The position numbers and the translations under genes were made by a program. Positions 34,179-42,928 of a DNA stretch of 64,000 nucleotides are shown here, piece by piece. Under the pieces are notes generated by a model. The model was not told the origin of the DNA and did not search any database. It was given only the letters and a program-made list of their open reading frames with translations. Origin of the DNA: Dehalococcoidia bacterium (GTDB lineage: Bacteria; Chloroflexota; Dehalococcoidia; Tepidiformales; Tepidiformaceae). Where the stretch lies: assembly GCA_003104995.1 (NCBI GenBank), contig PQAO01000032.1, positions 124,001 through 188,000 on the forward strand, written 5' to 3'. Position 1 is the stretch's first letter, and each line of letters starts with the position of its first letter.

Positions 34179-34465
34179 GGGCCATCGTCCAGCTTCAATG
34201 GAGGCGACATGTCAATGGTTCTCGGGGGGAGTTCGAGCTCGATGTCGGCGGTCTCCGACGCCCAATGCTCCATGAACCGCAGGATGGCGTCGCCCTGAGA
34301 CATACCTTCCTCCAGCTGCAAGAAGGTGTTCGGATCTACGACGACTGCCACTTTTTCCCCTCTAACGGTGACGACCTGGGGCCCCTCCTCGCGCGCCCGG
34401 CGCACGAGCTCGCTGAACTTGTTCTTGGCCTCCTGGAGCTGCCACACTCGGCTGCGGGCGATCAT
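34175..34465 (-). CDS. Phd/YefM-family antitoxin
   Basis: A 96-residue antitoxin. MIARSRVWQLQEAKNKFSEL and VVTVRGEKVAVVVDPNTF give the Phd/YefM DNA-binding fold; the acidic/Pro-rich C-terminal tail would bind the toxin. I start at 34465 because GGAGG lies five bases upstream; an ATG at 34477 would place this ribosome site inside the gene. It precedes and overlaps vapC, the normal order, and the palindromic operator lies immediately upstream. Confidence 0.85.
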   Translation of the reverse strand: MIARSRVWQLQEAKNKFSELVRRAREEGPQVVTVRGEKVAVVVDPNTFLQLEEGMSQGDAILRFMEHWASETADIELELPPRTIDMSPPLKLDDGP

Positions 34466-34477
34466 GAGGACCTCCAT

Positions 34478-34505
34478 CTAGACAGTCTAGTCAGAAGCAG
34501 ACTAG
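34478..34505 (-). promoter_or_regulatory. Toxin-antitoxin operator: overlapping CTAG palindromes
   Basis: Two perfect inverted repeats share a half site: CTAGAC-A-GTCTAG (34478-34490) and CTAGTC-AGAAGCA-GACTAG (34487-34505). They lie directly before the antitoxin gene, where Phd-type antitoxins autoregulate. The three half sites fit cooperative binding of two antitoxin dimers. Confidence 0.7.
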
Positions 34506-34576
34506 CACAATCCGAAATGAAGTACCGGGCACGGACGTTCTCGTGAAACCAGGCGACGAGGGAGCCGCGAGCGAAG

Positions 34577-36703
34577 TTAGCCCAGCTTGCCGGCCTGGCG
34601 AGCCCAGCGGTACTTGGCCGCGAGTGCGGCGACGGGGCGCTCGGCTGCGTACGCGTAGGCCGGGACGCCCCGCTCCTCCAGGTAGCGGCAGGCTTCTTCG
34701 ACCTCCACGTCCCCGACGAGCGAGGCGACGACCGGCTTGACCTTCCCGGCGGCTTTCGCCTCTTCCAGGGCTTCTCCCAGGAGGCGGGCGAAGACCATTG
34801 GGGGGGTGATGATGGTGTGCCAGTAGCCCAGGATGAGGGAGTGGACGCGGTCGTCCATAAGGGCGAGGCGGATGGCCTTGCGGTAGGTCTCGGGGGGTTC
34901 GCCGCCGGTGATGTCGATGGGGTTGCCATAGGCCCCAAAGGGCGGGATGAGCTCCTTGTACTGGAGCCCGAGGTCATCGGGGACTTCCATCAGGGTGAGG
35001 CCATAGTCGGAGCAGGAGTCGGAGAGGAGCACGCCTGAACCGCCGGCGCCGGTGACGATGAGGACGTTTTCGCCCTTCGGCGCGGGAAGCATGGAGAGGG
35101 CGCGGCTCCAGTCGAGGAGGTCTTCGAGGGTGCGGGCGCGGACGACGCCTGCTTCGCGGAGGGCGGCGTCGTAGATGCGGTCCGTGCCGGCGAGTGCGCC
35201 GGTATGGGAGGCAGCGGCGCGGGCGCCATAGGCGGTGCGGCCGGCCTTGAGGACCACGATCGGCTTTTGCTTCGAGACGCGGCTGGCGGCATCGACGAAG
35301 GCGCGGCCATCCTTGATGTCCTCGACATGCATGGCGATAACGTCGGTGTTGGGGTCTTCGCCGTAGTACTCGATGAGGTCGTCCTCATCGAGGTCGCTCT
35401 TGTTGCCGAGGCCGACGATGGCGGAGACGCCCATGTTGTGGGAGCGGCTGAAGCCGATGATGGCCATGCCGACGCCGCCGCTCTGCGACGAGAGGGCGAC
35501 GGTGCCGCGTTCGGTGTAGGGGGTGCAGAACGTGGCGCAGAGGTTGGCCGGTGTGTAGTAGTAGCCGTAGATATTCGGGCCCATGACGCGGATGTTGTGC
35601 TTGCGGGCAACGGCGATCATGTCGTCCTGGAGCTGTTGTTCGCCGATCTCGGCGAAGCCGGAGGGGATGAGGATGGCGCCGGCGACGCCTTTCTGCCCCG
35701 CTTCGTCGACGGCGGCGGCGACGCGGGCGGCGGGGACGGCGAAGACCGCGACATCGACCTCGCCGGGGATCTCGGTCACGGAGGTGTAGGCCGGCAGGCC
35801 CTGGATCTCGCCGCCACGGGGGTTCACCGGGTAGAGCTGGCCCTGGTAGCCGCCGTCGAGGATGTTGCGGACCACGGAGTAGCCGATCTTGCCCTCTTCG
35901 TTGGAGGCGCCAATCACTGCGATGGCCTTCGGCATCATGATGCGGCGCATGGAGGCCAGGATTTCGTCGCGCGGGGGCCGCGGGCGGCCGTTGTGCTCGC
36001 TGGTGCGGAGCGCGATCCGCGCATCGACCGCGAGCACTCCGTCCTCGTAGGCAATGACAGGATTGAGGTCGAGCTCGTCGATCTCGGGCAGGTCGGTCAC
36101 GAGCTGCGAGACGGCCTGGATGACGTCGGCGATGGCTGCGAGGTCGGCCGGCTTTTCGCCGCGGACGCCCTGGAGGATAGCGGCGCCCTGGATTTCGCCG
36201 AGCATTTCACTGGCGCGGGCGGGGGAGGTTGGGGCGAGCGCGAACGTCACGTCCTTGAAGGTTTCGACGAAGATGCCGCCGAGGCCGAACATGACGACCT
36301 TCCCAAAGGTGGGGTCGGTGACGGCGCCGATGATGACCTCGCGGCCGGGGCGCGCCATCTGCTGTACGAGGACGCCGTCGATGGTCGCGGAGGGGTCGTA
36401 AGCCCGGGCGGAGGCCACGATACGGCCGTAGGCCTCGCGGACGGCCGCGTCGTCGCTCAGTCCGAGGGCGATGGCGCCCGCATCGGACTTGTGGGTGATC
36501 TGGCTGGAGAGGACCTTGAGGGCGACGGGGTAGCCGACCTCGCGGGCGGCATCGGCAGCGGTGGCGGCATCGGTGGCGACGCGCTCCGCGGGGAGGGGCA
36601 ATCCATAGGCGCGGCAGATCTCGCCGGCTTCATCAGCGGTGAGGTTGGTGCGGCCCTGGCTGAGCGCCTGAGCGATGACTGCGCGCGCGGATTCCCGGCT
36701 CAT
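34577..36703 (-). CDS. ADP-forming acyl-CoA synthetase (acetate-CoA ligase type), fused subunits
   Basis: A 708-residue fusion. Residues 10-240 are the ATP-grasp (beta) part: AYGLPLPAERVATDAATAAD, GYPVALKVLSSQITHKSDAG, MFGLGGIFVETFKDV. Residues 250-700 are the CoA-binding/ligase (alpha) part: KAIAVIGASNEEGKIGYSVV, LYPVNPRGGEIQG, MGPNIYGYYYTPANLCATF, VALSSQSGGVGMAIIGFSRS, and ASHTGALAGTD with His500 as phosphohistidine. The family interconverts acyl-CoA, ADP and phosphate with acid, ATP and CoA. The beta-alpha order is the reverse of some archaeal enzymes. The acyl group is unknown, though nearby acyl-CoA enzymes suggest degradation products. Confidence 0.9.
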   Translation of the reverse strand: MSRESARAVIAQALSQGRTNLTADEAGEICRAYGLPLPAERVATDAATAADAAREVGYPVALKVLSSQITHKSDAGAIALGLSDDAAVREAYGRIVASARAYDPSATIDGVLVQQMARPGREVIIGAVTDPTFGKVVMFGLGGIFVETFKDVTFALAPTSPARASEMLGEIQGAAILQGVRGEKPADLAAIADVIQAVSQLVTDLPEIDELDLNPVIAYEDGVLAVDARIALRTSEHNGRPRPPRDEILASMRRIMMPKAIAVIGASNEEGKIGYSVVRNILDGGYQGQLYPVNPRGGEIQGLPAYTSVTEIPGEVDVAVFAVPAARVAAAVDEAGQKGVAGAILIPSGFAEIGEQQLQDDMIAVARKHNIRVMGPNIYGYYYTPANLCATFCTPYTERGTVALSSQSGGVGMAIIGFSRSHNMGVSAIVGLGNKSDLDEDDLIEYYGEDPNTDVIAMHVEDIKDGRAFVDAASRVSKQKPIVVLKAGRTAYGARAAASHTGALAGTDRIYDAALREAGVVRARTLEDLLDWSRALSMLPAPKGENVLIVTGAGGSGVLLSDSCSDYGLTLMEVPDDLGLQYKELIPPFGAYGNPIDITGGEPPETYRKAIRLALMDDRVHSLILGYWHTIITPPMVFARLLGEALEEAKAAGKVKPVVASLVGDVEVEEACRYLEERGVPAYAYAAERPVAALAAKYRWARQAGKLG

Positions 36704-36827
36704 TGATACCTCACAGGTGCGGTTTGCTGGTCGTGGCAGCGCGGTGACGCCGGGCTCGCGAGAGCCGGCCCACGAGAATTTGACGTAATCCTACGGTGTG
36801 CGGCGAGCGCGGTCACGTTCGAAGGGG

Positions 36828-37217
36828 CTACCAGGCGCCGCCGCCGCTTCGGGCCTCGAGCGTGCGGCGGACCTCGCGCTGGCGCTCGATGCAGGGGACT
36901 TCCATCGGGTGGCGGTCGTGGCGGAAGCCGTAGCGCAGCTGGCCGGTGAGGTAGCGCCAGTAGAAGCGGATGCGGCCGAGTTCGCGCACCTGACCAACAT
37001 GCATCGTTTCGTGGGCGATGAGGGCGAGTCCCCGGGGCGTGTCGGTGCGGTAGCGGCCCGAGCGGAAGATGACGAACGGGGCGAAAGTGATAGCGCCCAT
37101 GCCAATCAGCGCGGGCAGCCACCGCCCCGGCCGGCCAGTGACAATGCGCGCGGCGCGAAGGTCCCGTTCGGGCACGAATTCCGAGAGCCTGGCGATGGTC
37201 GCGTCATCGAGCTTCAT
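36828..37217 (-). CDS. Small membrane-associated protein with HExxH motif (DUF4157-like)
   Basis: A 129-residue protein with one hydrophobic segment (RWLPALIGMGAITFAPFVIF) followed by LALIAHETMHVGQVRELGRI. HETMH is an HExxH zinc-site match, and IAHETxHVxQ is the form of DUF4157-type small metallopeptidase-like proteins. The last part (GFRHDRHPMEVPCIERQREV) has the Glu/His-rich 'HPxExEA' region seen in relatives. Activity is unproved. The ATG at 37217 is chosen because the upstream open frame runs into the gap terminator. Confidence 0.68.
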   Translation of the reverse strand: MKLDDATIARLSEFVPERDLRAARIVTGRPGRWLPALIGMGAITFAPFVIFRSGRYRTDTPRGLALIAHETMHVGQVRELGRIRFYWRYLTGQLRYGFRHDRHPMEVPCIERQREVRRTLEARSGGGAW

Positions 37218-37242
37218 GGCCACCACTTGTACCACGGAACGC

Positions 37243-37269
37243 GAGAGGCCCCGGTTGGCGGGGCCTCTC
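37243..37269 (-). terminator. Terminator hairpin after gap
   Basis: A perfect 10-base stem GAGAGGCCCC/GGGGCCTCTC with a GGTTGGC loop, 22 bases after the gap stop in its direction of transcription. No long U-run follows on the minus strand. Confidence 0.6.
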
Positions 37270-37290
37270 CATGTTCCCTTGGGGGTGCGC

Positions 37291-38307
37291 TTACAGGCCG
37301 CGATCGACCAGGTAGTTGGCGAGGTCGCTGATGCGGCAGGCGTAGCCCCACTCGTTGTCATACCACGCGGCCACTTTGACCAGGTTGCCGCCGACCACGT
37401 TTGTGGACTGGCCGTCGACGATGCTGGAGCGCTCGTCGCCCTTCATGTCCATCGAAACGACGGGGTCCATAGTGAAGCCCAGGATGCCCTTCATCTTTTC
37501 GGCTGCGGTGTCTTTCAGGAGGGCGTTCAGGTCGTCCTTCGTGGTGTCTTTTTCGGTGAGGGCGACGACTTCGACGATGGAGACGGTTGGCGTGGGGACG
37601 CGGTAGGCGAGGCCGTCGAGCTTGCCATCGACCTGGGGGATGACGAGCCGGAGGGCGCGGGCTGCGCCCGTAGAGGTGGGCACGATGTTCAAGGCGCCGG
37701 CGCGCATTTCGCGAAGGTCGGTGCCGGCGGCCTTATCGAGGATTTGCTGGGAGTTGGTGTAACTGTGGATGGTGGTCATCTGGCCCTTCACGAAGCCCAG
37801 GTTATCGACGATGACTTTGACCACGGGAGCGAGGCCGTTGGTGGTGCAGCTCGCGTTCGAGATGACGTGGTGCTTCGCCGGGTCGTAGTTCTCGGCGTTG
37901 ACCCCGAGCACGATGGTGACGTCCTCATTCTTGGCGGGAGCGCTGATGATGACCTTCTTGACCGAGTCACGGCGGTGGGCGACGGCCCTGGTGGCGTCGG
38001 TGAAGAAGCCGGTCGCCTCGATGATGATCTCGGCGCCGGTTGAACCCCACGGGATGGCGCCGGGGTCGCGCTCAGCGAAGACCTTGATGGCGCGTCCGCC
38101 GACGACGAGGGTATCGCCCTCGGCGCGGACTTCCTTGTCCCAGCGGCCGTAGTTGCTGTCGTACTTGAGGAGGTTGGCGTTGACGTCGGTGGCGACAAGG
38201 TCATTGATGGCGACGACCTCGAGTTTGCCGTCGTACCGATCGGTAATTGCTTTGAGGACTTGGCGCCCGATGCGCCCGAAACCGTTGATGCCGACCCTGG
38301 TCACCAT
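37291..38307 (-). CDS. gap: Glyceraldehyde-3-phosphate dehydrogenase, type I
   Basis: A 338-residue glycolytic enzyme. The NAD-binding start is VTRVGINGFGRIGRQVLKA, with AINDLVATDVNANLLKYDS. The catalytic cysteine is in NASCTTNGLAPV, near residue 154, and the active-site region continues TTIHSYTNSQQILD. The C-terminal part has AAWYDNEWGYACRISDLA. All marks of a phosphorylating enzyme are present. It stands alone, with no pgk or tpi next to it. Confidence 0.97.
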   Translation of the reverse strand: MVTRVGINGFGRIGRQVLKAITDRYDGKLEVVAINDLVATDVNANLLKYDSNYGRWDKEVRAEGDTLVVGGRAIKVFAERDPGAIPWGSTGAEIIIEATGFFTDATRAVAHRRDSVKKVIISAPAKNEDVTIVLGVNAENYDPAKHHVISNASCTTNGLAPVVKVIVDNLGFVKGQMTTIHSYTNSQQILDKAAGTDLREMRAGALNIVPTSTGAARALRLVIPQVDGKLDGLAYRVPTPTVSIVEVVALTEKDTTKDDLNALLKDTAAEKMKGILGFTMDPVVSMDMKGDERSSIVDGQSTNVVGGNLVKVAAWYDNEWGYACRISDLANYLVDRGL

Positions 38308-38356
38308 GAGAACCTCGCCGAAATGAGATAAGAACAGCCTACCGGCCCGGGCAGGC

Positions 38357-38677
38357 CTAGGCCAGCTTCACCGCGGTGCCGGCGGCAGTGATCATGAGCA
38401 TCTGGCCGCCGACGGTCTCGTAATCGATCTTCACGCCGACGACCGCATCGGCGCCCATCTGGGCGGCGAGCTCGGCCATTTCGCTGACGGCGCCGTCGCG
38501 ACCCTTCCGGAGTTCTTCTTCGTACTTGCCGGAACGCCCGCCGACGATATTCCGGAAGCCAGCGGCGATGTCCTTGAACACGTTGACGCCGAGGATGATT
38601 TCACCGGCGACGATGCCGTGGTATTCGGCGATGGGGCGGCCCTCGATGGTGGGGGTCGTCGTGACGATTAGTGCCAC
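38357..38677 (-). CDS. YbjQ/UPF0145 family protein
   Basis: A 106-residue protein: [40 protein letters not shown] and [20 protein letters not shown] are diagnostic of the YbjQ family. It forms a small pentameric alpha/beta fold; the role is unknown, with suggested metal or heavy-metal resistance links. It is monocistronic here, 49 bases after gap's start on the same strand. The following 221 bases up to 38899 hold no other gene. Confidence 0.9.
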   Translation of the reverse strand: MALIVTTTPTIEGRPIAEYHGIVAGEIILGVNVFKDIAAGFRNIVGGRSGKYEEELRKGRDGAVSEMAELAAQMGADAVVGVKIDYETVGGQMLMITAAGTAVKLA

Positions 38678-38898
38678 GGTGGTGCTCCTGTACAGATGGT
38701 TGCCCCCAGTCTAGCCAACTCCCACGCGAAGCGCGGTGCGTGCGCTCTGCCAGTCACCTGGCGTTTCCCGAGACATAGCCCAAAAGAGTCGATCCATACG
38801 CCTGCGCTATCGATCTCGCGAAATGCATCGGCAAGTTGAGCTACCTGCCGGGTGTGGCCGGCGCGATTCTGGAGGCAGAACACACAAAGGAGCCCGCC

Positions 38899-39012
38899 AT
38901 GAACCGCCGCATGGTTGTCTGTCCGTCCTGCGAACTGCGCTTTCTTTCGGGGCGCCAGCGCACGTATTGCCCGGGATGCCACCTGTTGATCGAGCCGGAG
39001 ACCGTTTCCTAG
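38899..39012 (+). CDS. 37-residue zinc-ribbon microprotein
   Basis: A very small gene: ATG at 38899, strong ribosome site AAAGGAG six bases before it, and TAG at 39010. The peptide MNRRMVVCPSCELRFLSGRQ continues to RTYCPGCHLLIEPETVS. CPSC and CPGC form a classic treble zinc-ribbon knuckle pair with 12 residues between. Function is unknown; it may be a small nucleic-acid- or protein-binding ribbon. Its stop lies within a CTAG that also contains the stop of the convergent HAD gene. Confidence 0.7.
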   Translation: MNRRMVVCPSCELRFLSGRQRTYCPGCHLLIEPETVS

Positions 39013-39680
39013 CGGACCCCGGCCCACCAGCGCTGAAGGTACGGAAGGATGTCGCGGGGAGACGCGATCGCTGAACTGCCTGCCACCTCAGCGCCGGGTG
39101 ACCACGCGCACGAAAAAATATGGGCGCCCGTCTCTGCGACCCGGTCACGGTCGCCGGCACCGGGGCTGATGAAGGCGGACTCCGCGGAGTCACACTCCAG
39201 GAAGCGCAGGCACGCGGAGACCCGCGCCGCCGGGTCCCAGACCTCGCCTTCGGGCGTGGCCGCGAGGATAGCGAGGAAGCGGTCGATCCCGGTTGATTGG
39301 GCCTGCTTGATGGCGATCGCGTGGGGAAGGCGGCTGATTGCCGCGAGGTCGATCAGTTCGCCCCGGAGCGCGTCCAGGGCCATCCCGGCGCCTTCGTGGA
39401 CCAGTAGCCGCTTCATGGCACTGCGCGCATACATTTCTCCGCAGAGTTGTTCGCAACGGTCGGCCAGAGCCGGGTCCGGGAGGAGGACCTGGAGGGCGTG
39501 GCGAAACGGGCGGGTGTGGTACTCCTCTACGAGCGCGTCGGCCCGCACCGGGCGGCCGGTGACGCTGACGACCGCTTCTTCCACGGCGTAGCGCCATGCC
39601 GGGCGGGGGTCGATCAGGGCGCGGTCCAGATCGAAAACGATGGCGCGTGGACGGGGCTTGCCGCTGCCCGCGAGGGGCAT
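39009..39680 (-). CDS. HAD-like hydrolase family protein
   Basis: A 223-residue protein. Motif I is AIVFDLDRALIDPRPAWRYA, DxD with Arg-Ala replacing the usual Gly-Thr. The helical cap follows (VEEAVVSVTGRPVRADALVE). A phosphate-sensing motif II Ser/Thr is not obvious, and the motif III region FLAILAATPEGEVWDPAAR is weak. The late ESAFISPGAGDRDRVAETGA resembles motif IV GD..ND. The deviations leave catalytic activity in doubt. It starts three bases from the mobA-like gene's stop, so it is probably co-transcribed. Confidence 0.68.
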   Translation of the reverse strand: MPLAGSGKPRPRAIVFDLDRALIDPRPAWRYAVEEAVVSVTGRPVRADALVEEYHTRPFRHALQVLLPDPALADRCEQLCGEMYARSAMKRLLVHEGAGMALDALRGELIDLAAISRLPHAIAIKQAQSTGIDRFLAILAATPEGEVWDPAARVSACLRFLECDSAESAFISPGAGDRDRVAETGAHIFSCAWSPGAEVAGSSAIASPRDILPYLQRWWAGVR

Positions 39681-39682
39681 GG

Positions 39683-40273
39683 TCAGGCTCCGAAGCCGGC
39701 CCGGCGGCGCGCGGCCTGGTATTCCTCGGGGGTGTTGAAGCCGAGGTCGAGGGTGTCGCCAGCATCGACCTCGCCGGTTTCAGCGGCGTGGGCGCGGAGG
39801 ACGCCGTGGAGGCCTTCGGTCTCATCGGTCGCGGCCATCATCTCTTCGCGGAGGCTACCGGCGACCACGACCGGGTGACCGTGGACCCCGTCGTGGATGG
39901 GCCGGGTGACGGCATCCCCCGGACGGCGGCCCTCGAGCAAGGCCCGGATGAAGGCGGCGGACCTGGGCTGGTCGACATCGATAACGACGATGGCTTCGGC
40001 GTCGCGGTTGACGGCCTTGGCACCGATGCGGAGGGAGCCTGCCCGGCCATGCTGGTGGCGTGGGTTGAGCATGGTCCGGCAGTTGAGGGACCGCATGCAA
40101 CGGCTGACGTCATCGGCCTTGTGGCCAAGGACGACGATGACTTCGTCGCAGCCGGCTTCCTGGAGCTGGCGGACCTGGTAACAGACGAGCGGTTCGCCGG
40201 CCCAATCGAGCAGTGCCTTGTTCGAGCCCATGCGGCTGGAGGTGCCGGCGGCGAGCACAATCGCGGAAATCAT
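39683..40273 (-). CDS. MobA/MocA-like nucleotidyltransferase
   Basis: A 196-residue nucleotidyltransferase with MISAIVLAAGTSSRMGSNKA as the NTP-binding signature. DEVIVVLGHKADDVSRCM and AIVVIDVDQPRSAAFIRALL (metal-binding Asp) follow. The form is close to molybdenum cofactor cytidylyltransferase (MocA), but the substrate is open. It heads a pair with the HAD-like protein downstream on the minus strand. Confidence 0.82.
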   Translation of the reverse strand: MISAIVLAAGTSSRMGSNKALLDWAGEPLVCYQVRQLQEAGCDEVIVVLGHKADDVSRCMRSLNCRTMLNPRHQHGRAGSLRIGAKAVNRDAEAIVVIDVDQPRSAAFIRALLEGRRPGDAVTRPIHDGVHGHPVVVAGSLREEMMAATDETEGLHGVLRAHAAETGEVDAGDTLDLGFNTPEEYQAARRRAGFGA

Positions 40274-40314
40274 GAACCTGAGTCTAGCGGGCGCGGGAAT
40301 TGCGGGCGAACGGC

Positions 40315-41601
40315 TCAGGCGTCAGCGGGGATGACGCTGGCGGCCGCCAGGGCATCGACTTCCCGGGGGGTGAACCCGGCTTCCAGGAGGATATCGCGGG
40401 AGTGCGCCCCCAGCCGGGGCGCGGCGCGGGTGGCGGCGGTTGGCGTGGCAGACATCCGGACGAGCGGACCGACCACGCGCTGAGCGCCGGTTGCCTCGTG
40501 TTCGAGGGTGGCCATCATGCCGGTTGCCTCGACCTGGGGGTCGTCGGCCATCTCCTCGGCGAACTGGACGACGCTGGCGGGGACGCCGGCTTCGAGGAAG
40601 CGCGCGACCCACTCCTCTGCGGAGCGCTGGAGGAGGCGCTGCTGGATCTCGGCGCGCCAGCCTTCGATGCGGGCCCGGCTTTCCGGGTCGGCGGCGTCGA
40701 AGGCCGGGTCGTCGGTGGGGTCGTGGAAGTCGAGGATGGCGCGGATGGCGTCGCGGTTCTGTCGGGTGAGCGCGCCGAGCACGAGCGCGCCGCGGGCAGT
40801 GTGGTAACCGCCGTAGTAGAGACGGTGGGAGGCGAAGCGCGGCCCCTGGGCTTTGCGGATGTTCACCAGTTCGTCGTAGGTGGCCCCGGCGGAGCGTTTG
40901 GCGACCAGCTCGTCCAGGAGGGGGTCGCGCAGGACGACATCGTGCACCGGCTCGCGCATGACGCGGTCGGACTGGAGTTCGAGTGCAGTCTGGAGGAGCG
41001 AAACCTGGAGTTCCTGGCCCTCGCCGGTGCGTTCGCGGTGGAAGAGGGCGGCACAGATGCCCATCGCGGCGGCGAGGCCCGAAGAGCGGTCGATCATGGT
41101 GGTGCTCATGATGGGAGCGGGGGCGCCGTGCTCATCGGTTTTGCCCTCGGCGGCCATAAGCCCGCTGTAGGCCTGGGCGACGATGTCGGAGCCGGCGCGG
41201 GTGGCGTAGGGGCCGGTCTCGCCGAAGCCGGTGATGCTGGCGTAGATGAGGCGCGGGTTGAGCGCGCGGAGCGAGGGGTAGTCGATGCCCATCCTGGCGG
41301 GGACCCCGGCGCGGTAGTTGATGAGCACGACATCGAACAAGGGCACGAGGCGGTGAATGAGGGCGCGGCCCTCGGGCCTGGAGAGGTCGACGGTGAGGCT
41401 GCGCTTGCCGCGGTTGAGCGACTGGAAGTACTTGCCCTCGTTGGGGACGACGGCGGCGCTGTTGCGGCGCGACTCGCCTTCGAGGGGTTCGACCTTGACT
41501 ACATCGGCGCCGAAATCGGAGAGGGCGACCCCGGCGAAAGGGCCGGCCACGATCTGGGAGAACTCGAGGATGCGGATGCCCGCCAGCGGCCCGGATGTCA
41601 T
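40315..41601 (-). CDS. CaiB/BaiF family CoA transferase (second)
   Basis: A 428-residue class III CoA transferase: GIRILEFSQIVAGPFAGVAL, FQSLNRGKRSLTVDLSRPEG, YASITGFGETGPYATRAGSD, and late VPASVVQFAEEMADDPQVEA. The ATG at 41601 overlaps the upstream acyl-CoA dehydrogenase stop (ATGA). It is diverged from the transferase at 0.3-1.6 kb, so the two pairs probably handle different acids. Confidence 0.93.
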   Translation of the reverse strand: MTSGPLAGIRILEFSQIVAGPFAGVALSDFGADVVKVEPLEGESRRNSAAVVPNEGKYFQSLNRGKRSLTVDLSRPEGRALIHRLVPLFDVVLINYRAGVPARMGIDYPSLRALNPRLIYASITGFGETGPYATRAGSDIVAQAYSGLMAAEGKTDEHGAPAPIMSTTMIDRSSGLAAAMGICAALFHRERTGEGQELQVSLLQTALELQSDRVMREPVHDVVLRDPLLDELVAKRSAGATYDELVNIRKAQGPRFASHRLYYGGYHTARGALVLGALTRQNRDAIRAILDFHDPTDDPAFDAADPESRARIEGWRAEIQQRLLQRSAEEWVARFLEAGVPASVVQFAEEMADDPQVEATGMMATLEHEATGAQRVVGPLVRMSATPTAATRAAPRLGAHSRDILLEAGFTPREVDALAAASVIPADA

Positions 41602-42791
41602 GCGCGCGGCAACCCCAGGCCACGGGTGGCGATGACGTTGCGCTGGACCTCGGAAGTACCGCCCCGGATGGTGGCGGGCACCATGCCGATGTAGAGGCGG
41701 GCGAAGGAGGATTCCTCGTTGCCTTCCATGAGGTTGGCCTGGAGGCCGAGGACCTGCATGCACGTCTGGGCGAGGCGCTGGGAGAGCTCGGAGTTGTAGA
41801 GCTTGGCCATCGAGGCCTCGTCATTCGGGAGCTGGCCGCGGTTCTGCATGGAGATGATGCGCAGGGAGAACTGGTACATCACCTCGGTCTCGACGTAGCG
41901 CTGGGCGATCTCGTGTCGCACCGGGGAGGAGGCGATGCGGGCGCGGAGGGCCGGGTCGCCCTGGATGACGTCGATGAGGCGGTCAAGGGTGCGGCGGGCC
42001 CCGACGGCGCCGCCGATGTTCGAGCGTTCGAAGTCCAGGAGTGTCATGGCGACGTACCAGCCGCGGTTCATTTCGCCGACGAGGTTGGCTGCGGGGACGC
42101 GGACATCTTCGAAGAAGACTTCGTTGAAGTAGTGGCGGCCGCCCATATCGATGAGGGGCCGGACGCTGATGCCGGGCGCCTTGATGTCGTCGATGAGGAT
42201 GAAGGAGATGCCGCGGTGTTTCGGGGCTTCGGGGTCGGTGCGGACGAGGGCGAAAATGGCATCGGAGCTGTGGGCGGCGGAGGTCCAGATCTTCTGGCCG
42301 TTGAGGATGAAGTCGTCGCCGTCGCGGGTGGCACGGGTCTGGAGGGAGGCGAGGTCCGAGCCGGCGCCGGGTTCGGAGTAACCCTGGGCCCAGGTAACTT
42401 CGCCGGCGAGGATGGGCGGGAGGTACTTGTGGCGCTGATCTTCGGTGCCGTGGAGGATGATGGTGGGGCCGAGCATGGAGAGGCCGGAGCCGCCGACGCC
42501 CGGGGCGCCGGCGCGGGCCATCTCCTGGTTGAGGACGAACTGTTCCATGGCGGACATGCCGGCGCCTCCGTATTCCTTCGGCCAGTGGGGCGCAACCCAA
42601 CCACGTTCGGCGAGGGCGGCGTGCCAGTCCATGGCGGCCTTGCGGGCGGCGGGGTCGGGGGACTTGCGGTCGAACTCCCAGGCGCGTTCGCCGGCGCCGC
42701 CGAGGCGGTAGCGTTCGGGGAGGCGGGTCTCGATGAGTTCCCGGACCTCGGCGCGAAAGCGAGCCTGTTCGGGGGTATCATTCCAGTCCAC
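41598..42791 (-). CDS. acyl-CoA dehydrogenase (second)
   Basis: A 397-residue flavoprotein: MDWNDTPEQARFRAEVRELI, WAQGYSEPGAGSDLASLQTR, GDDFILNGQKIWTSAAHSSD, and a C-terminal VPATIRGGTSEVQRNVIATR. It lies with the CoA transferase in the same arrangement as at 1.6-2.8 kb. The family oxidises acyl-CoA at the alpha-beta bond; substrate unknown. Confidence 0.94.
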   Translation of the reverse strand: MDWNDTPEQARFRAEVRELIETRLPERYRLGGAGERAWEFDRKSPDPAARKAAMDWHAALAERGWVAPHWPKEYGGAGMSAMEQFVLNQEMARAGAPGVGGSGLSMLGPTIILHGTEDQRHKYLPPILAGEVTWAQGYSEPGAGSDLASLQTRATRDGDDFILNGQKIWTSAAHSSDAIFALVRTDPEAPKHRGISFILIDDIKAPGISVRPLIDMGGRHYFNEVFFEDVRVPAANLVGEMNRGWYVAMTLLDFERSNIGGAVGARRTLDRLIDVIQGDPALRARIASSPVRHEIAQRYVETEVMYQFSLRIISMQNRGQLPNDEASMAKLYNSELSQRLAQTCMQVLGLQANLMEGNEESSFARLYIGMVPATIRGGTSEVQRNVIATRGLGLPRA

Positions 42792-42928
42792 GGGTCACCT
42801 CGGTGGGCACGCGGGCAATGATACGCGGTCGGCCGGGGCGAGCGATGGGGAACCGGAGTCGCGGGGCTCCGTCCCCGCTAGCCCCGGGAGGAGCGGGAGA
42901 AGGTCGGGATGCAAAGGACGAAGCGCCG

